28,032 nucleotides of DNA, from positions 1 through 28,032 of the forward strand of contig RPFO01002057.1 in the NCBI GenBank assembly GCA_009746045.1, given 5' to 3'. Under the pieces are notes generated by a model that worked only from the letters and a program-made list of their open reading frames with translations, ran no database searches and was not told where the DNA came from. The stretch is from Mesostigma viride (Eukaryota; Streptophyta; Mesostigmatophyceae; Mesostigmatales; Mesostigmataceae). A program made the translations under genes and the position numbers. Below, piece by piece: positions 16,506-24,595 of this stretch. Each line of letters starts with the position of its first letter. The first letter of the stretch is position 1.

Positions 16506-17828
16506 ATGAGGGGATCCGACGCGGTTTCCTCCAGCTTTTTCAGGACGGCCTCGTGGCCGATCGACAAGAAGTTCTCCATCAGCGAGGCGACGGCGCGCAA
16601 GCTCCTGACCGCGCCCGAGAAGACCGTCCGCGCGCCTCCCACCGCGAGCGAGGCGATGGCCGCCTGCGCGTTCGGGGCCTTCGTGCGCTCCGGCCGCGTC
16701 TACTTCACCGGGTGGGAGGAGATGTGTCCCACGCCGCCTTTCTTCGAAGCGCTCGAGACGCTGGCCAGGCTCTCCGGCATCACCGACGAGCCCGCGCTCG
16801 CGCTCATCCGCGATTACAACAAGCACCAGAACTTCTGGAGCCGCGTGATGGACTACTTCAGCGCGCCGGACTTCCGCATCCAGGGGCAGCTCCACAAGGG
16901 CGCCATGGCCCACATGAACGTCAACTTCGACCTGGTGAAGGAGCCGCTCGCGCTGGAGCCCGACTCGGTCAAGAGTCTCGTCGTCGTGAAGGAGAAGCCC
17001 GAGGCCACCGTCTTCTACCAGGTGTTCCTCCACATCAACACCCTCCTGTTCATGGACCTGGACGTGCCCGACTTCCACATCGATCTGGAGGACAGCGAGG
17101 ACGTCCAGCCCCTGAACGCCTACTCCGGCACTTGGCCCGGGTACTTCTGGTACAGGGGCGTGCGCAACGCCGTGAAAGACGAGAAGACCGCGAGACTGTT
17201 CGACTGGCAGGACGCGCACCCCGACTGGCCGAAGGAGTTCATGCGCGACGTGACCCACTCGTTCCACTTCGTGCGCTACCCCCAGATCCTGCTCGACTGG
17301 CTGAACGCGTACAGGGCCGAGCTCTCCGACAAGCTCTACGCCCGCTACCCCTTCCTGCCCAGGGAGGAGGACGAGGACGTGTTCTACACTTGCTGGAAAT
17401 TCCAGGATTGGCCGACCATGGAGTTCGAGCAGGACATGGATCCGTGGGTCGCGGCACCCGAGGGGCTCGAGACGGAATCGTATGCCAAGTTCGACACCAA
17501 GACCGCCCTCGGCTGCGTCGCCCGCATTTTCGTCGAGCAGAAGTGCGATGTCGGCGCCGACAAGTCCATCTCGGCCGGCGATCTGCGCAAGGCGCTGTTC
17601 GTGGACTTCCTTAAGATGCCGAAGCTCGCCCACACCAAACACACGTCCAACCCCCTCCTCGCGTCCGTCTTCCAGGAGCTTGGATTCCGCTTCTGTGACA
17701 AGAGGACCAAGATTCCGGACGGACGCTTCGTCCGCAGCTTCTTCGCGGGCTCGACATCAAGAAGTGAATTCGTAGATAGTGCTGTCGTAGAGAGTGAAGG
17801 CATTGCCCGCTACACCTGGATCGATTGA
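16506..17828 (+). CDS. Protein with primase-C-like C-terminal domain, N-terminal function unknown
   Basis: 440 residues from the ATG at 16506, in a GCCATGA context after a roughly 70-base leader. The C-terminal 100 residues (VARIFVEQKCDVGADKSISA, then FVDFLKMPKL, FQELGFRFCDKRTKI and RFVRSFF) resemble the winged-helix domain at the end of P4/D5-type primase-helicases: a Cys-containing helix, a Ser-led LRKAL helix, a variable basic loop, then F-x2-LGF and a final strand. No helicase Walker motifs are present, so this is not the D5 helicase itself. The first 330 residues are aromatic and acidic (YSGTWPGYFWYRGVRN, DWPKEFMRDVTHSFHF) and are not recognised. The gene may encode an accessory replication or early regulatory protein, in keeping with its promoter; this is inference. 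Confidence 0.75.
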   Translation: MRGSDAVSSSFFRTASWPIDKKFSISEATARKLLTAPEKTVRAPPTASEAMAACAFGAFVRSGRVYFTGWEEMCPTPPFFEALETLARLSGITDEPALALIRDYNKHQNFWSRVMDYFSAPDFRIQGQLHKGAMAHMNVNFDLVKEPLALEPDSVKSLVVVKEKPEATVFYQVFLHINTLLFMDLDVPDFHIDLEDSEDVQPLNAYSGTWPGYFWYRGVRNAVKDEKTARLFDWQDAHPDWPKEFMRDVTHSFHFVRYPQILLDWLNAYRAELSDKLYARYPFLPREEDEDVFYTCWKFQDWPTMEFEQDMDPWVAAPEGLETESYAKFDTKTALGCVARIFVEQKCDVGADKSISAGDLRKALFVDFLKMPKLAHTKHTSNPLLASVFQELGFRFCDKRTKIPDGRFVRSFFAGSTSRSEFVDSAVVESEGIARYTWID

Positions 17829-17888
17829 TGACGAAATGTATTCTTAACTTTAATTGTATTCGATTGAAATAATAATAAAAAAAAATGC

Positions 17889-18383
17889 ATGCGAACACAT
17901 TTATTCTGTCATATGCGGAATTACCACCATACCACCATACCACGGTTTTATGGAGGCCCCGGCTGGAGGGACCCGTTCCGAGACACGCGTCCGTACGCGC
18001 ACGCGCGGCCCTGGATCCCGTACCCCTCCTTCCCGAACCAGTTCGTGAGTAAGCGCGAGCTCGTCAGAAGCATGGAGACTCTGCCGCAAACCACGGCGGA
18101 CGAGCGCAAGGTTCTAGGGGACGCGCGCCGCGCCATGTCAGAGGATATCGCGGATTACTGGGTCGGGAGCCAGGACTCCGCTCACAACAAGGCGTACGCG
18201 TGGTACAGCGCGGCCGCGAACCCGCCGCCCCTCAACAACGCCTACGACCAGGCCCGGCGAGACGACCTGCGCCTCATGCACGGGTATCCTGACAAGAGGG
18301 ACCAGTTGACCGAGCACCTGGCCATCAAGCGCACGCAGGGCGGGCGGCTGCAGGACCCGCAGTTCTGGACCATCGACTACTGA
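17889..18383 (+). CDS. SQD-AHN/LQD-domain protein (short paralogue)
   Basis: 164 residues from the first ATG; an in-frame ATG at 17913 is also possible. The C-terminal half matches that of the next gene: ADYWVGSQDSAHNKAYA against EDFWVDSQDAAHNAAYA, then HLAIKRTQGGRLQDPQFW against MAVMRTRGDRLQDRAFW. The two are tandem paralogues, this one without F-box or leader. The N-terminus is Pro/Arg/Tyr-rich. The first codons lie in a diverged copy of the repeat unit that forms the 19467-20398 array, so the 5' end of this gene and the repeat share ancestry. Unknown function. Confidence 0.75.
   Translation: MRTHLFCHMRNYHHTTIPRFYGGPGWRDPFRDTRPYAHARPWIPYPSFPNQFVSKRELVRSMETLPQTTADERKVLGDARRAMSEDIADYWVGSQDSAHNKAYAWYSAAANPPPLNNAYDQARRDDLRLMHGYPDKRDQLTEHLAIKRTQGGRLQDPQFWTIDY
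17900..17942 (+). repeat. Diverged partial copy of the 130-bp repeat unit
   Basis: TTTATTCTG, then 12 bases, then TTACCACCATACCACCATAC. The same two blocks at the same spacing occur in the left-arm repeats at 19643-19690 and 19773-19820. The 12 bases between them differ. Confidence 0.8.
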
Positions 18384-18412
18384 TCCGCCCTCCCAAACTT
18401 ATCAAAGACGTT

Positions 18413-18419
18413 TGTATAG
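18413..18419 (+). promoter_or_regulatory. Short-spaced TATA promoter of the 18423 gene
   Basis: TGTATAG, three bases before the ATG, in the short gap after the preceding stop. Confidence 0.45.
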
Positions 18420-18422
18420 CGA

Positions 18423-19364
18423 ATGCCTCCGAAGCGCAAGACGGCGGCGAAGAAGAGACACGCGGCCAGGGCCGGCGTCGTGACGCGGCCCGAGGACCAC
18501 TTCCCCATGGAGCGACTGCCGGACGATATCCTGTACAAAATCATCGACCGCGTGGGCGAGCAGGAGAGCGGGAGGGCGCTGGGGAACCTGGCCTCCACGA
18601 GCAAGGGCATGCTGAAGCTCGTGCACGACCGCATCCCGCACATCGGCAAGCGGAAGAGGGACGCGACCGTGCCGGAGTTCCGCCGCCAGCACAAACGCGT
18701 GCGGACGTTCCGACTCGCGAAACGCACGGCCGAGCTGGGGAAGCAGCACGGGGGGGACGTCGAGATCGCCATGCTCAAACGCATCAACCGGTCGTACGAC
18801 GGGGACGACCCCTTGGGCGCCGCCCTGGCCAGCCACAAGATCGACCGGCAGCGGGCGTGGGAGGCGATGGAGATCGCCACCCAGAGGGCCGCGAAGATGA
18901 ACGCGTTCGCCACGAGGACAAGGGGGCTGTTGGAGCGCCCGCCCGCGTGGGTCGACCCCTTCTTCGACAGGACGCCGCACGTCCCCTCCCTCCCCGTCTG
19001 GCCCGTCATCCCCGACTCGGACGTGTCCCTCCCCCGGCTGCGAGCCACGCGGCGCCGCAGGCCGCAGACGACGGCGCTCCAGCGGGCGCCTCTGGCGGAG
19101 ACGCGCCGCCTCGTGGGCGACGCGATCGAGGACTTCTGGGTGGACAGCCAGGACGCGGCCCACAACGCGGCGTACGCCCGGCACATGGAGCGCCCCGACC
19201 GCAGCCCCTTGGACGCGAACGGCCCGTACGCCGCCGAGCGCAAGGCCCTGCTCATGCGCCTCGGGCTCCCGCAGCGCGACCGCGGCGCCACGGAGCGCAT
19301 GGCGGTCATGCGGACCCGCGGCGACCGGCTGCAGGACCGCGCGTTCTGGCACCGCGACGATTGA
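18423..19364 (+). CDS. F-box protein with basic leader and SQD-AHN/LQD C-terminal domain
   Basis: 313 residues. The leader MPPKRKTAAKKRHAARAGVV has the shared signature (His 13). An F-box follows at about residues 27-70: MERLPDDILYKIIDRV, then LASTSKGMLKLV. F-boxes bind Skp1 and dock substrates to SCF ubiquitin ligases, and giant viruses often encode them to redirect host protein turnover. The middle is basic and helical (KRKRDATVPEFRRQHKRVR). The C-terminal 95 residues are shared with the preceding gene (FWVDSQDAAHN, RTRGDRLQDRAFW) and might be the substrate-binding part (inference). TATAG lies just before the ATG. Confidence 0.87.
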   Translation: MPPKRKTAAKKRHAARAGVVTRPEDHFPMERLPDDILYKIIDRVGEQESGRALGNLASTSKGMLKLVHDRIPHIGKRKRDATVPEFRRQHKRVRTFRLAKRTAELGKQHGGDVEIAMLKRINRSYDGDDPLGAALASHKIDRQRAWEAMEIATQRAAKMNAFATRTRGLLERPPAWVDPFFDRTPHVPSLPVWPVIPDSDVSLPRLRATRRRRPQTTALQRAPLAETRRLVGDAIEDFWVDSQDAAHNAAYARHMERPDRSPLDANGPYAAERKALLMRLGLPQRDRGATERMAVMRTRGDRLQDRAFWHRDD

Positions 19365-19466
19365 GTTTTTACGACGTCGAAAACATTTCGCCGTCTCCTA
19401 TAAACGCCATACGAGGATGCGCGCGAACGGTACCTGGACGCCGTCGGCGGGTCGAAACCGTTACAG
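19365..19466 (+). other. Promoter-like remnant and 21-codon ORF cut by the inverted repeat
   Basis: CTATAAACGCCAT at about 19399-19410 resembles the promoter and start of the 26255 gene (TATAAAACGCCATG), but the ATG is changed to ATA. A further ATG at 19417 opens a 21-codon frame ending at 19482, inside the left end of the inverted repeat. This may be the 5' remnant of a gene interrupted by the repeat, or chance. Confidence 0.3.
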
Positions 19467-20398
19467 TTTTATGTTATGCTAACGGCGGCATTAGAATGTA
19501 ATCGACATAGGAGTAATGCTGACACCCGTACCGTTACCACCATACCACCATACCACCAAAAAGTCCTCTTGAAAAAAGTTGGATACAATGGCGCGACCCC
19601 TGGTTTGCGTTTCTAAAAATAGTAACTATTGCATGTTCTGTGTTTATTCTGACACCCGTACCGTTACCACCATACCACCATACCACCAAAAAGTCCACTT
19701 GAAAAAAGTTGGATACAATGGCGCGACCCCTGGTTTGCGTTTCTAAAAATAGTAACTATTGCATGTTCTGTGTTTATTCTGACACCCGTACCGTTACCAC
19801 CATACCACCATACCACCAAAAAGTCCACTTGAAAAAAGTTGGATACAATGGCACGACCCCTGGTTTGCGTTTCTAAAAATAGCCGATATGCCCGCGTGTT
19901 TTATACTTTAAAAATTTCACCATAAAATTTATGGTGAAAAAAAGCTAACACAATTTGGGCAAAAGATAGTTTAACTAATGAGATAACTAAAAATAGCAAC
20001 GCAAACCAGGGGTCGCACCATTGTATCCAACTTTTTTCAAGAGGACTTTTTGGTGGTATGGTGGTATGGTGGTAACGGTACGGGTGTCAGTATTACTCTC
20101 ATGTTGATTACATTCTATAAATAGCAACGCAAACCAGGGGTCGCGCCATTGTATCCAACTTTTTTCAAGAGGACTTTTTGGTGGTATGGTGGTATGGTGG
20201 TAACGGTACGGGTGTCAGTATTACTCTCATGTTGATTACATTCTATAAATAGCAACGCAAACCAGGGGTCGCGCCATTGTATCCAACTTTTTTCAAGAGG
20301 ACTTTTTGGTGGTATGGTGGTATGGTGGTAACGGTACGGGTGTCAGCATTACTCCTATGTCGATTACATTCTAATGCCGCCGTTAGCATAACATAAAA
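19467..20398. repeat. Large inverted repeat: three forward and three reverse copies of a 93-bp core
   Basis: Forward cores begin at 19519, 19649 and 19779 (130-bp period). Reverse cores end at 20090, 20218 and 20346 (128-bp period). Each core runs from CTGACACCCGTACCGTTACC through TACCACCATACC and GAAAAAAGTTGGATACAATG to CCTGGTTTGCGTT with one or two differences among copies. The outer ends (19467-19518 and 20347-20398) are perfect inverted repeats of each other. The reverse-copy spacers are diverged forms of this outer arm; the forward-copy spacers differ. AT-rich against the GC-rich genome and without a gene. Candidates are a replication origin, a resolution or termination site, or an array of a non-autonomous element. 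Confidence 0.93.
19915..19939. repeat. Perfect 12-bp-stem palindrome at the centre of the inverted repeat
   Basis: TTTCACCATAAA, one central base, TTTATGGTGAAA. It sits about five bases from the exact midpoint of the 19467-20398 structure. Confidence 0.92.
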
Positions 20399-20422
20399 AA
20401 CGCGTCAGTAATAAGGAGTGTT

Positions 20423-21355
20423 ATGGGGCGCGCGAAAAGGGTCGGGCACGGCGTGAGGACCATGACCTCGTCCAAACGGGGGAGGGCCGACGACGAGCAC
20501 GAGAGACACGCCACGGGGCGGTCCATAGCGCTCGACGGACGCAATTACCCCCTGGATTTTACGTACAGGCCGCGGTGGGTCTATGGGAACCCTTCGAGGG
20601 ACGTGGTGATCCGTTACCCGGATAACTACCCGCAGACCGCTCTCCGGGATAACGCCGACAATTTGGGATACCTGATGGTGATAAATAACAAAGACAACGG
20701 GTTGTATTACGCCCAGTTCGAAGTGAACACGGCCAAGAACAACTCGATGTCGGATCACGCGAGCCAGGGAGAAAAGGACGCCATGAGCGGTCTCGGCAAA
20801 GAAATCTTCTGGAGAGGCGTCGACGCCAACAGGAGATACATGGAAGACCCCGTCCACGGGAGGGTGTCTCTGTCCGCGGTCGCGAGCACGGGGGGGAGAA
20901 AAGCGAGATACGTATCACCCGACCCCGACAACGCCACGACCGACGAGCCCTGGAGTCTCATCGATAAGTACCCCGCCACGGCGCGCAAGCTGGAGGAAGA
21001 AATGGAACAATTACCCCCCGGCAGCGACCCCTACGACTTGATGTGGGAGAGGGGCGGCGAAATCCAAAACAACATGAAGCTCGTGGACTACTACAAGACG
21101 CTCGGCATGGAGGTCGAGGACGACAGTGACGGGACCTGGGTCGATATGGCGTCCACCCCGGACAGGATCATGAGGGCGTGCACGGGGCACGGGTGCGCCA
21201 ACCAGCACTGCGTCCGCCGCCGTCATTGCGACGTCTGGAACGCCAAGGCCCGCCGGTGGTGCACGAACCCGGTGACGGGGGGGAGACGCAGATGCGCGCG
21301 GCACTCGACGCGGCGGTGCAAAGGTCGCGTCCGTGCTAAATATATACCCGCGTAA
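20423..21355 (+). CDS. Protein with short H-x-V-R leader and C-terminal Cys/His zinc motif
   Basis: 310 residues from the ATG at 20423; the N-terminus MGRAKRVGHGVRTM carries a weak form of the shared signature (His 9). The middle is mixed alpha/beta (LGYLMVINNKDNGLYYAQFE). A segment KLVDYYKTLGMEVEDDSDG then DMASTPDRIMRAC is reminiscent of the last helix and strand of GNAT acetyltransferases, but the acetyl-CoA loop is not clear, so I do not call the enzyme. The C-terminus holds C-x10-C-x10-C-x2-H (about residues 272-296) and a basic tail. The start lies 25 bases after the inverted repeat, and AGTAATAAGG may be its promoter. An ATG at 20462 is an alternative start. Confidence 0.78.
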   Translation: MGRAKRVGHGVRTMTSSKRGRADDEHERHATGRSIALDGRNYPLDFTYRPRWVYGNPSRDVVIRYPDNYPQTALRDNADNLGYLMVINNKDNGLYYAQFEVNTAKNNSMSDHASQGEKDAMSGLGKEIFWRGVDANRRYMEDPVHGRVSLSAVASTGGRKARYVSPDPDNATTDEPWSLIDKYPATARKLEEEMEQLPPGSDPYDLMWERGGEIQNNMKLVDYYKTLGMEVEDDSDGTWVDMASTPDRIMRACTGHGCANQHCVRRRHCDVWNAKARRWCTNPVTGGRRRCARHSTRRCKGRVRAKYIPA

Positions 21356-22311
21356 CTAGGTACCTGGGAGGGGCATGAAAATCTCCCCTTCGTTAAAGCG
21401 CCGGCGCACCTCGGCCTCGTACGCCCTCAAGTCTCGCAAGTACTTCCTCGCCTCCTGTTCCGCCTCCGTATTCAACCCGAACCGTCCATAATTCGAAAGC
21501 TGGTTCGGTGTCACGGGGACGGACGGGGCGGGCGGGGCGGGCGGGGAGGGGGGCAAAATTCCCCTCCTTTTCGCCGCTTCTTCCCTCTTGGACTCGAGCT
21601 CGCGCTTCTTCCGGATCTCGGCCAACGTCCGCAACCGCTCCACCTCCTTGAGGGTCTCGTCCGACGCGTGCGGCTCGAGGTCTTCGAGTCTCGTTTCTTG
21701 CATCTTTTCTTTCCGTCGTTGATTTCTTTCCCTCTGTTTCCGCCTCGTCTCCTCCAGCTTCCTCGCGTCCTCTCGCTGCTTGTCTTGACTGGCTTGGCTC
21801 GTTCCGTACCACGTCAGGCCTTTGCTCCCCGGCCCCCCTTTCGCGTTCTCGTAATATTCGGGGCGAGCGAGCTCGTCGGCTTCGAGTTTGGCCAGATCGT
21901 TTTTCTGTCTCGTATATCTCGCCTTCTTCATCTTCTGGTAATCCCTCACGTCTTTCGCGGTCCATTCCCCCATGGAACGCGGGATAGGGGGCTGTTCCGG
22001 CCTGGGGATGGCCATGGGGATGTCGTCCATGATCGGCGTCGCGTCGACCGCGTCGGGGTCGTACGCCATCGCGACAAGGTTATGAGCGTTCGCGACGTCC
22101 TCCTCGTCATCGATCGGGATCGGGCGCCCGCGGGGGGAGGTCCGTCGCGCACCTCCGCCAATTCGCCCCATGTCAGCTCTCCAGCTCTCATCCTGTGGCG
22201 GAGTCGTCTCCCCCCGCGGGTCGCGGGGGCGTGCGTCCCGCACGTCTTCCGCCCCGTCCGCGCCCGGTTGCGACACGGATTACCCGCCAACGTTTTGCGA
22301 ACGCACCTCAT
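21356..22311 (-). CDS. Zinc-motif and basic-leader coiled-coil protein, frame broken once
   Basis: From the ATG at 22311 the N-terminus has C-x9-C-x10-C-x2-H (residues 3-27, MRCVRKTLAGNPC and CGTHAP) and then the leader signature LRHRMRAGEL (His 39). At a run of six G on the plus strand (22132-22137) coding shifts by -1. Downstream, from about 22130 to 21356, are an acidic segment (DDEEDVANAHNLVAMAYDP), a Lys/Arg/Glu coiled coil (EKMQETRLEDLEPHASDE), a Pro-rich linker, and a C-terminal helix (EAEQEARKYLRDLRAYEAEV). If no shift occurs, the second part could start at the ATG at 22171, but then the first part would end in an Arg/Ser/Thr-rich frame typical of non-coding readings. I take it as one gene. 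It ends next to the convergent 20423 gene. Confidence 0.72.
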
Positions 22312-22331
22312 CGTATCCGTGTGTATACCGA

Positions 22332-22943
22332 CTACATGCGATAAAAACGCCACGCGACCGCCGCCCGATGCCGGGACGGCTCTCGGCGAATCTCCCCCCA
22401 CGCGTCCACTTCCGCGTCGTGCATCGCGGTCTCGACGAGGGGCCGCCGGGTCCGTTCCCTCTCCGCGTCGCCGAGCTCGGCCCAGTCGAGGTACGCCGAC
22501 ACGAGGACGCCGACCCTCCGCCTGTTGTTGGTGGCCGCCACGAGTTCTTCCGCCGAATCGAGGGCCATCGCCCGCGGGTATCCGTCCCTCTCGAGCGCGT
22601 CCGCCAGCACCTTGATCCTGCGATCGTACGCTTCCAGTCGCCGGCCGGCCCTGTACTCGCCGACGGCTCGCTGTTCCTCCGTCTGCAGGTAGCCCGGGGT
22701 CCCTCTCGGCCGGTTCCCGCCCCACGGGGCCTCCGGCGGGTCCGGGATCGCGACCTCGGCGCCCGGACGCGGCCACAGGTACGCGTCGCCGCCGACGACG
22801 TCGCGGCTGACCTCGCCGGCCCTCGCCGCGTGCGAGCGCGACCTCCTCGCGACCGTCCGCGTGCGGGCGTGCAAGCGACACGGCCCGCCTCTCGTGTTGT
22901 TCGCGCATCTCCCTCCCCGTTTCGTGCGTCCTCCGCACCTCAT
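22332..22943 (-). CDS. TEEQR/RDGY-family protein with zinc motif and basic leader (paralogue 2)
   Basis: 203 residues. The N-terminus has C-x9-C-x8-C-x2-H (MRCGGRTKRGGRC and CRLH), then RSHAARAGEV (His 38). The family body follows: TEEQRAVGEY, ALERDGYPRAMA, VSAYLDWAELGDAERER and RRPLVETAM. This combines the zinc motif of the 22311 gene with the body of the 14231 and 22998 genes, which shows that the N-terminal pieces and bodies are exchanged as modules. Intact frame. It ends 20 bases before the start of the next minus-strand gene. Function unknown. Confidence 0.87.
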   Translation of the reverse strand: MRCGGRTKRGGRCANNTRGGPCRLHARTRTVARRSRSHAARAGEVSRDVVGGDAYLWPRPGAEVAIPDPPEAPWGGNRPRGTPGYLQTEEQRAVGEYRAGRRLEAYDRRIKVLADALERDGYPRAMALDSAEELVAATNNRRRVGVLVSAYLDWAELGDAERERTRRPLVETAMHDAEVDAWGEIRREPSRHRAAVAWRFYRM

Positions 22944-22997
22944 GATTCCGCACTCGCTACTAGGGACTGCGAAGACAATTATCTCCGCCCGCCCCGT

Positions 22998-23561
22998 TTA
23001 CCACTCCTCCAAGAGGCCCCATTCCTCGGCTCCGGGCGAGCCGATGACGTCGTTGCGAAGGGGCACGACCTCTTCGATGTTCGGCCTGGGAGCGACCGCC
23101 CGAGTCGCGTCGTCCAACCGACTCCAACGCAGGTAATCGCCCAGACGCCTCTCGACGTCGTCGTGCCATTTCGCCAGACGGACGACGTTCCCCGCCGCGT
23201 CGCTCGCCTCGTCGGCCCGGTATCCGTCTCGGACGAGCGCTCGCCTCAGGAGGAACCTTCGACGCGACGGCTCCCCGTCCCGGAACTCGCTCATGCCGCG
23301 CTGCTCCTCCGTGTAGTACATGGGGGGCACGGAACTCGGCCTCGCCTCTCGCGCCCTCGCGGCCATCTGCGCGCCCGCGGACTCGGGGGAGAGCGGGTCG
23401 GGTCTCGGCACGATATAGGCGTTACGGTCCGCGTCGGCTCCCACGCGCGCTCGTGTCGCAGCGCCCGCTCGGGCCACGTGTCTTCTCGTCCGTCTCTTCG
23501 TCGCCGCTCCCTTGGCCGCGCTCTTCTTCTTGCCGGCCCCCTTCTTCCTCGGAGCGGGCAT
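22998..23561 (-). CDS. TEEQR/RDGY-family protein with long basic leader (paralogue 3)
   Basis: 187 residues. The leader MPAPRKKGAGKKKSAAKG... ends at RRHVARAGAA (His 28) and is the most Lys/Ala-rich of the set, like a histone H1 tail. The body has TEEQRGMSEF, ALVRDGYRADEA, LGDYLRWSRLDDATR and RPNIEEVV, in the same order as the 14231 and 22332 proteins. No zinc motif. Divergent from the 23607 gene with 45 bases between starts. Function unknown; nucleic-acid binding by the leader is plausible. Confidence 0.87.
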   Translation of the reverse strand: MPAPRKKGAGKKKSAAKGAATKRRTRRHVARAGAATRARVGADADRNAYIVPRPDPLSPESAGAQMAARAREARPSSVPPMYYTEEQRGMSEFRDGEPSRRRFLLRRALVRDGYRADEASDAAGNVVRLAKWHDDVERRLGDYLRWSRLDDATRAVAPRPNIEEVVPLRNDVIGSPGAEEWGLLEEW

Positions 23562-23606
23562 GGCGCGATTCTACTGTATGCGCGCCAAAATAAATCTCCC
23601 GCGGTT

Positions 23607-24141
23607 ATGGAAAGGATGAGACGCGTCCGACGCGGACCTGTGCGACACGGGATGAGAGCGGGCGATGCGGGCGGACAAGGAGAGGACGCGGAAATGCCCA
23701 TGCACGCGGACGAAGCGCCGTACGTCCCGGAAGCGTACGCCGAGACGCAGACGTGGGGATACGGACCGGTCGCGGCGTGGGCGTACGGTGCGCCTCGCGC
23801 GTACGGCGCGGCGCCGATTCGGTCGCAACTCGTGCGGAGACGGAGGTTCAGGTACGCCATGGCTCCCGCGCCCGCGCCCCCCCGCCGCCCCCGATGGGGT
23901 TCGGGAAGGGCCGCGCGCCGTCCCCGCCGCCCCCCCGCGCCGTAATCGGGACGGGCCGGCCAAGAGGGCGCCGTCGCGGCCGGGGTCGTCGTGCGACCCG
24001 GTCGTCACGTGGCGGAGGGGCTCCGGCGCGAGAGCGCGTTACCGCGTGAGGATGACGGACGAGGTGTGTGTCAGGGAGAAGCGGCGCGACAGGCGGAAGA
24101 AGAGGAGGACGAAGAAGACGTCGAAGCCGGCGTCCGCGTGA
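23607..24141 (+). CDS. Basic-leader Tyr/Ala/Pro-rich protein, frame broken twice
   Basis: The ATG at 23607 opens MERMRRVRRGPVRHGMRAGD (His 14), followed by an acidic stretch and a Tyr/Ala/Gly-rich region (YGPVAAWAYGAPRAYGAAP). The first frame would stop at 23945. However, GC-rich third codon positions move to another frame after a run of seven C (23877-23883) and again after a second run of seven C (23930-23936), and continue to a stop at 24141 in a very basic tail (EKRRDRRKKRRTKKTSK). Both shifts are -1. I therefore extend the gene to 24141, with the proviso that the tail frame may begin independently (an ATG at 24053 exists). AAATAAATC precedes the gene. Unknown function; likely a DNA-binding virion protein by composition (inference). 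Confidence 0.65.
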
Positions 24142-24181
24142 CGGGCGTTCCCGAATAAAATCTGGACGGAATGTACGAGGT

Positions 24182-24595
24182 ATGACGCATCCTGCGGTGA
24201 CGAGCGACAGCAGAAAGCGGGCCAAGACGGCGCGCAAGGGAGTCCGGCGTCACAAGGTGAAGCAGCCGTCGGCGGAGGAGGCGCGGCGTCGGATCGCGGA
24301 AAATGCGGCGCTCATGGCCGAGTTCGACGCGTTCATCGACTCGCTCGCGGACCCCGACCCGTCTCGCAACTCGCTCGAGGGCGTGGTCCCGTCCTCGAAC
24401 TCCTGGTTCGCCCCCGAAGTTCCGTTTTGGGAGGGGGGTCAGAGCGACCCGTATCGCGACATGTTCGACGCGGTGGACGCCGCGGCCGCCGATATCCGTG
24501 CGCGCCAGGCGGCCGCTGCGGCGGCCGCTGCGGCGACGGCGGCGACCGGGAGACGTCGCGTCCTGCAGAGACCCGCGATGGAACGCGAGGAGTGA
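24182..24595 (+). CDS. Small basic-leader protein with Ala tract
   Basis: 137 residues. The leader MTHPAVTSDSRKRAKTARKG continues to RRHKVKQPSA (His 24), a degenerate signature without A-G. Then come a helical segment (EEARRRIAENAALMAEFDAF), an acidic Pro/Ser region with WFAPEVPFWEGG, and a C-terminal Ala tract encoded by GCGGCCGCTGCG-type repeats before a short basic end. AATAAAATC lies about 25 bases upstream. Unknown function. Confidence 0.78.
   Translation: MTHPAVTSDSRKRAKTARKGVRRHKVKQPSAEEARRRIAENAALMAEFDAFIDSLADPDPSRNSLEGVVPSSNSWFAPEVPFWEGGQSDPYRDMFDAVDAAAADIRARQAAAAAAAAATAATGRRRVLQRPAMEREE

Noticed and set aside
16440-17642. 400-codon minus-strand frame
   Set aside because: Antisense shadow of the primase-C-like gene, with Val/Glu/Gly/Leu composition and no motif.
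19467-20398. Autonomous transposon
   Set aside because: No transposase frame lies between the arms and no target-site duplication is evident.
22170-23606. Upstream part of a 591-codon plus-strand frame
   Set aside because: It runs antisense to two well-supported paralogues; only its last 112 codons (from 23607) are real.
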